Shown piece by piece: positions 5,559 through 6,389 of a DNA stretch of 6,389 nt (positions are counted from its first letter, which is position 1; the number at the start of each line of letters is the position of its first letter). Source of the DNA: an uncultured Lysobacterales bacterium (GTDB lineage Bacteria > Pseudomonadota > Gammaproteobacteria > Xanthomonadales > SZUA-36). The stretch spans positions 1 to 6,389 of the forward strand of contig CALJWY010000175.1 of the NCBI GenBank assembly GCA_937974465.1, written 5' to 3'. A program made the translations under genes and the position numbers. The notes beneath the pieces are model-generated. The model ran no database searches, was not told the DNA's origin, and worked only from the letters and a program-made list of their open reading frames with translations.

Positions 5559-5608
5559 GTAGAGCGTCCCCTCGACCGGAAGACACCAACAACTTTTCCC
5601 TGTATTGC

Positions 5609-5617
5609 TGTTAAAAT
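5609..5617 (+). promoter_or_regulatory. Candidate extended -10 promoter upstream of frr
   Basis: TGT followed by TAAAAT (5612-5617) matches the extended -10 form TGn plus a near-consensus hexamer. There is no good -35 (ACAACT at 5589-5594), which extended -10 promoters tolerate. Transcription would start near 5624, about 88 nt before frr. pyrH and frr are separated by 153 nt with no terminator, so this would add to readthrough rather than replace it. Confidence 0.35.
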
Positions 5618-5622
5618 CCAGT

Positions 5623-5645
5623 GTTCACTCTAGAGTGAAGTGAAC
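5623..5645. repeat. Perfect 16-bp palindrome plus repeated half-site in the pyrH-frr spacer
   Basis: TTCACTCTAGAGTGAA (5624-5639) is fully self-complementary. The right arm is followed at once by another GTGAA, so that GTTCACT (5623-5629) can also pair with AGTGAAC (5639-5645). The element sits where the candidate extended -10 promoter would start transcription, a classic position for a repressor operator. In RNA it would make two alternative hairpins 67-88 nt before the frr start. The bound factor, if any, is not recognised. Confidence 0.6.
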
Positions 5646-5711
5646 AATTCATGAGGCACAGCAAGTATTTGCTGAATATCACATACCCAAGCTGGCAAAT
5701 GGGAGGAGACA

Positions 5712-6269
5712 ATGATTCAAGAGATTAAAACAGACGCGCGGATTCGCATGGGCAAAACCCTGGACTCACTGCGCGTCGAACTGGCCAAAATTCGCACCGG
5801 CCGCGCACATCCAAGCCTGTTGGAGCATGTTCATGTTGATTACTATGGAAGCGAGGTTCCAATTAGTCAGGCAGCGAATGTCTCTATCGAAGATGCCCGT
5901 ACGCTGGCAGTAACCGCCTGGGACAAGACAATGGTGCAGGCGCTGGAAAAGGCCATCATGAAATCTGACCTTGGCCTCAATCCTGTGACCGCCGGAACAA
6001 TCATCCGTATCCCGCTGCCACCGTTGACTGAAGAGCGCCGGATAGCATTGGGCAAAGTGGTTCACCACGAAGGTGAAAACGCCAAGATCGCCATTCGAAA
6101 TATTCGCCGGGATGCCAATCATCACCTGAAAGACCTGTTAAAGAGCAAAGATATCTCAGAGGATGATGATCATCGCGCGGAGCAGGAAATTCAGAACCTC
6201 ACGGACCAGCATTGCACCCAGGCTGATGAAATCGTTGCAGTCAAGGAAAAGGAGCTATTGGAATTTTGA
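5712..6269 (+). CDS. frr: Ribosome recycling factor
   Basis: RRF works with EF-G to split the post-termination 70S complex, freeing mRNA and tRNA. At 185 residues it is exactly the length of E. coli RRF. Helical domain I is formed by the N-terminal helix with SLRVELAKIRTGRAHPSLL (19-37) and the two C-terminal helices (about 106-185), including LPPLTEERR (102-110) and the ribosome-contacting RNIRRDAN (129-136), where Arg129 and Arg132 are the conserved rRNA-binding arginines. Domain II, the beta-rich part, covers about 31-104 with YYGSEVP (44-50) and KAIMKSDLGLNP (80-91). KDISEDD (146-152) and a terminal LLEF complete the match. GGAGG at 5702-5706 lies 5 nt before the ATG, the strongest ribosome binding site among the right-hand genes. 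It is separated from pyrH by a 153-nt spacer with possible regulation and from uppS by 40 nt. Confidence 0.98.
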   Translation: MIQEIKTDARIRMGKTLDSLRVELAKIRTGRAHPSLLEHVHVDYYGSEVPISQAANVSIEDARTLAVTAWDKTMVQALEKAIMKSDLGLNPVTAGTIIRIPLPPLTEERRIALGKVVHHEGENAKIAIRNIRRDANHHLKDLLKSKDISEDDDHRAEQEIQNLTDQHCTQADEIVAVKEKELLEF

Positions 6270-6309
6270 AATTTTCTCCTGAGGGCAAACATACCTTGAT
6301 GGAGAATTC

Positions 6310-6389
6310 ATGACTGCGGTACCTGCCATTCCAGGCCATATCGCCATTGTCATGGATGGCAATGGCCGATGGGCCAAAAAGAGGAATCG
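6310..6389 (+). CDS. uppS: Undecaprenyl diphosphate synthase, N-terminal fragment
   Basis: The 26 complete codons read MTAVPAIPGHIAIVMDGNGR followed by WAKKRN, then the window ends. HIAIVMDGNGRWAKKR is the first signature of cis-prenyltransferases: the Asp of MDGNGRW binds the magnesium-diphosphate substrate. The enzyme adds eight isopentenyl units to farnesyl diphosphate to make the C55 carrier used for peptidoglycan and O-antigen. GGAG at 6301-6304 lies 5 nt before the ATG; the ATG at 6299 is out of frame and stops after four codons. The 40-nt gap from frr shows no terminator, so it is likely co-transcribed. cdsA and dxr would usually follow beyond the window. Confidence 0.95.
   Translation, partial: MTAVPAIPGHIAIVMDGNGRWAKKRN

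Noticed and set aside
5559..5711. Terminator between pyrH and frr
   Set aside because: The palindrome at 5624-5639 is followed by AGTGAACAATTC, with no T tract on either useful side; it looks like an operator or leader hairpin rather than a terminator.

Overview
The window is a piece of a gammaproteobacterial chromosome covering the translation and cell-envelope housekeeping cluster rpsB-tsf-pyrH-frr-uppS, all on the + strand from about 2.5 kb to the right edge. The assignment rests on three things: the gene order, protein sequences that match the gammaproteobacterial versions almost motif by motif (S2, EF-Ts, UMP kinase, RRF, and the start of UPP synthase), and an rpsB promoter and long structured leader of the gammaproteobacterial type. 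The genus cannot be named from this sequence. The map gene often found upstream of rpsB in enterobacteria is absent from this window.

Left part (1-1700), - strand: the first codons of a fumarylacetoacetate-hydrolase-family protein (1-59, cut by the window edge) lie downstream of an exported beta-propeller-like protein (258-1397, GTG start with a near-perfect Shine-Dalgarno). A spacer of about 300 bases then separates this leftward unit from a rightward one. Middle (1702-2445), + strand: a membrane-anchored TPR protein whose N-terminus resembles the PLDc_N two-helix module, followed by a weak terminator-like hairpin.

Right part (2446-6389): a strong extended -10 promoter (2512-2540) drives rpsB through a leader of about 230 nt that contains a 5'-terminal hairpin, three adjacent hairpins, competing pairings and a start-less GGAGG. 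rpsB is followed by two tandem hairpins, the second with a T6 tract, which should act as a terminator or attenuator ahead of tsf. pyrH starts with GTG inside the end of tsf (8-nt overlap). A 153-nt spacer with an extended -10-like element and a 16-bp perfect palindrome precedes frr, and uppS begins 40 nt after frr and runs off the edge.

Together the cluster supplies a 30S protein, the EF-Tu exchange factor, UMP phosphorylation for nucleotide and peptidoglycan precursors, ribosome recycling, and the undecaprenyl lipid carrier. The most unusual coding feature is ribosomal protein S2, which carries a tail of about 125-140 residues of alternating basic, Ala/Glu/Pro and Lys-rich histone-H1-like sequence. 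The most interesting non-coding features are the switch-like rpsB leader and the palindrome before frr. I see no mobile element, CRISPR array, tRNA or rRNA, and no clearly new defence or metabolic system.
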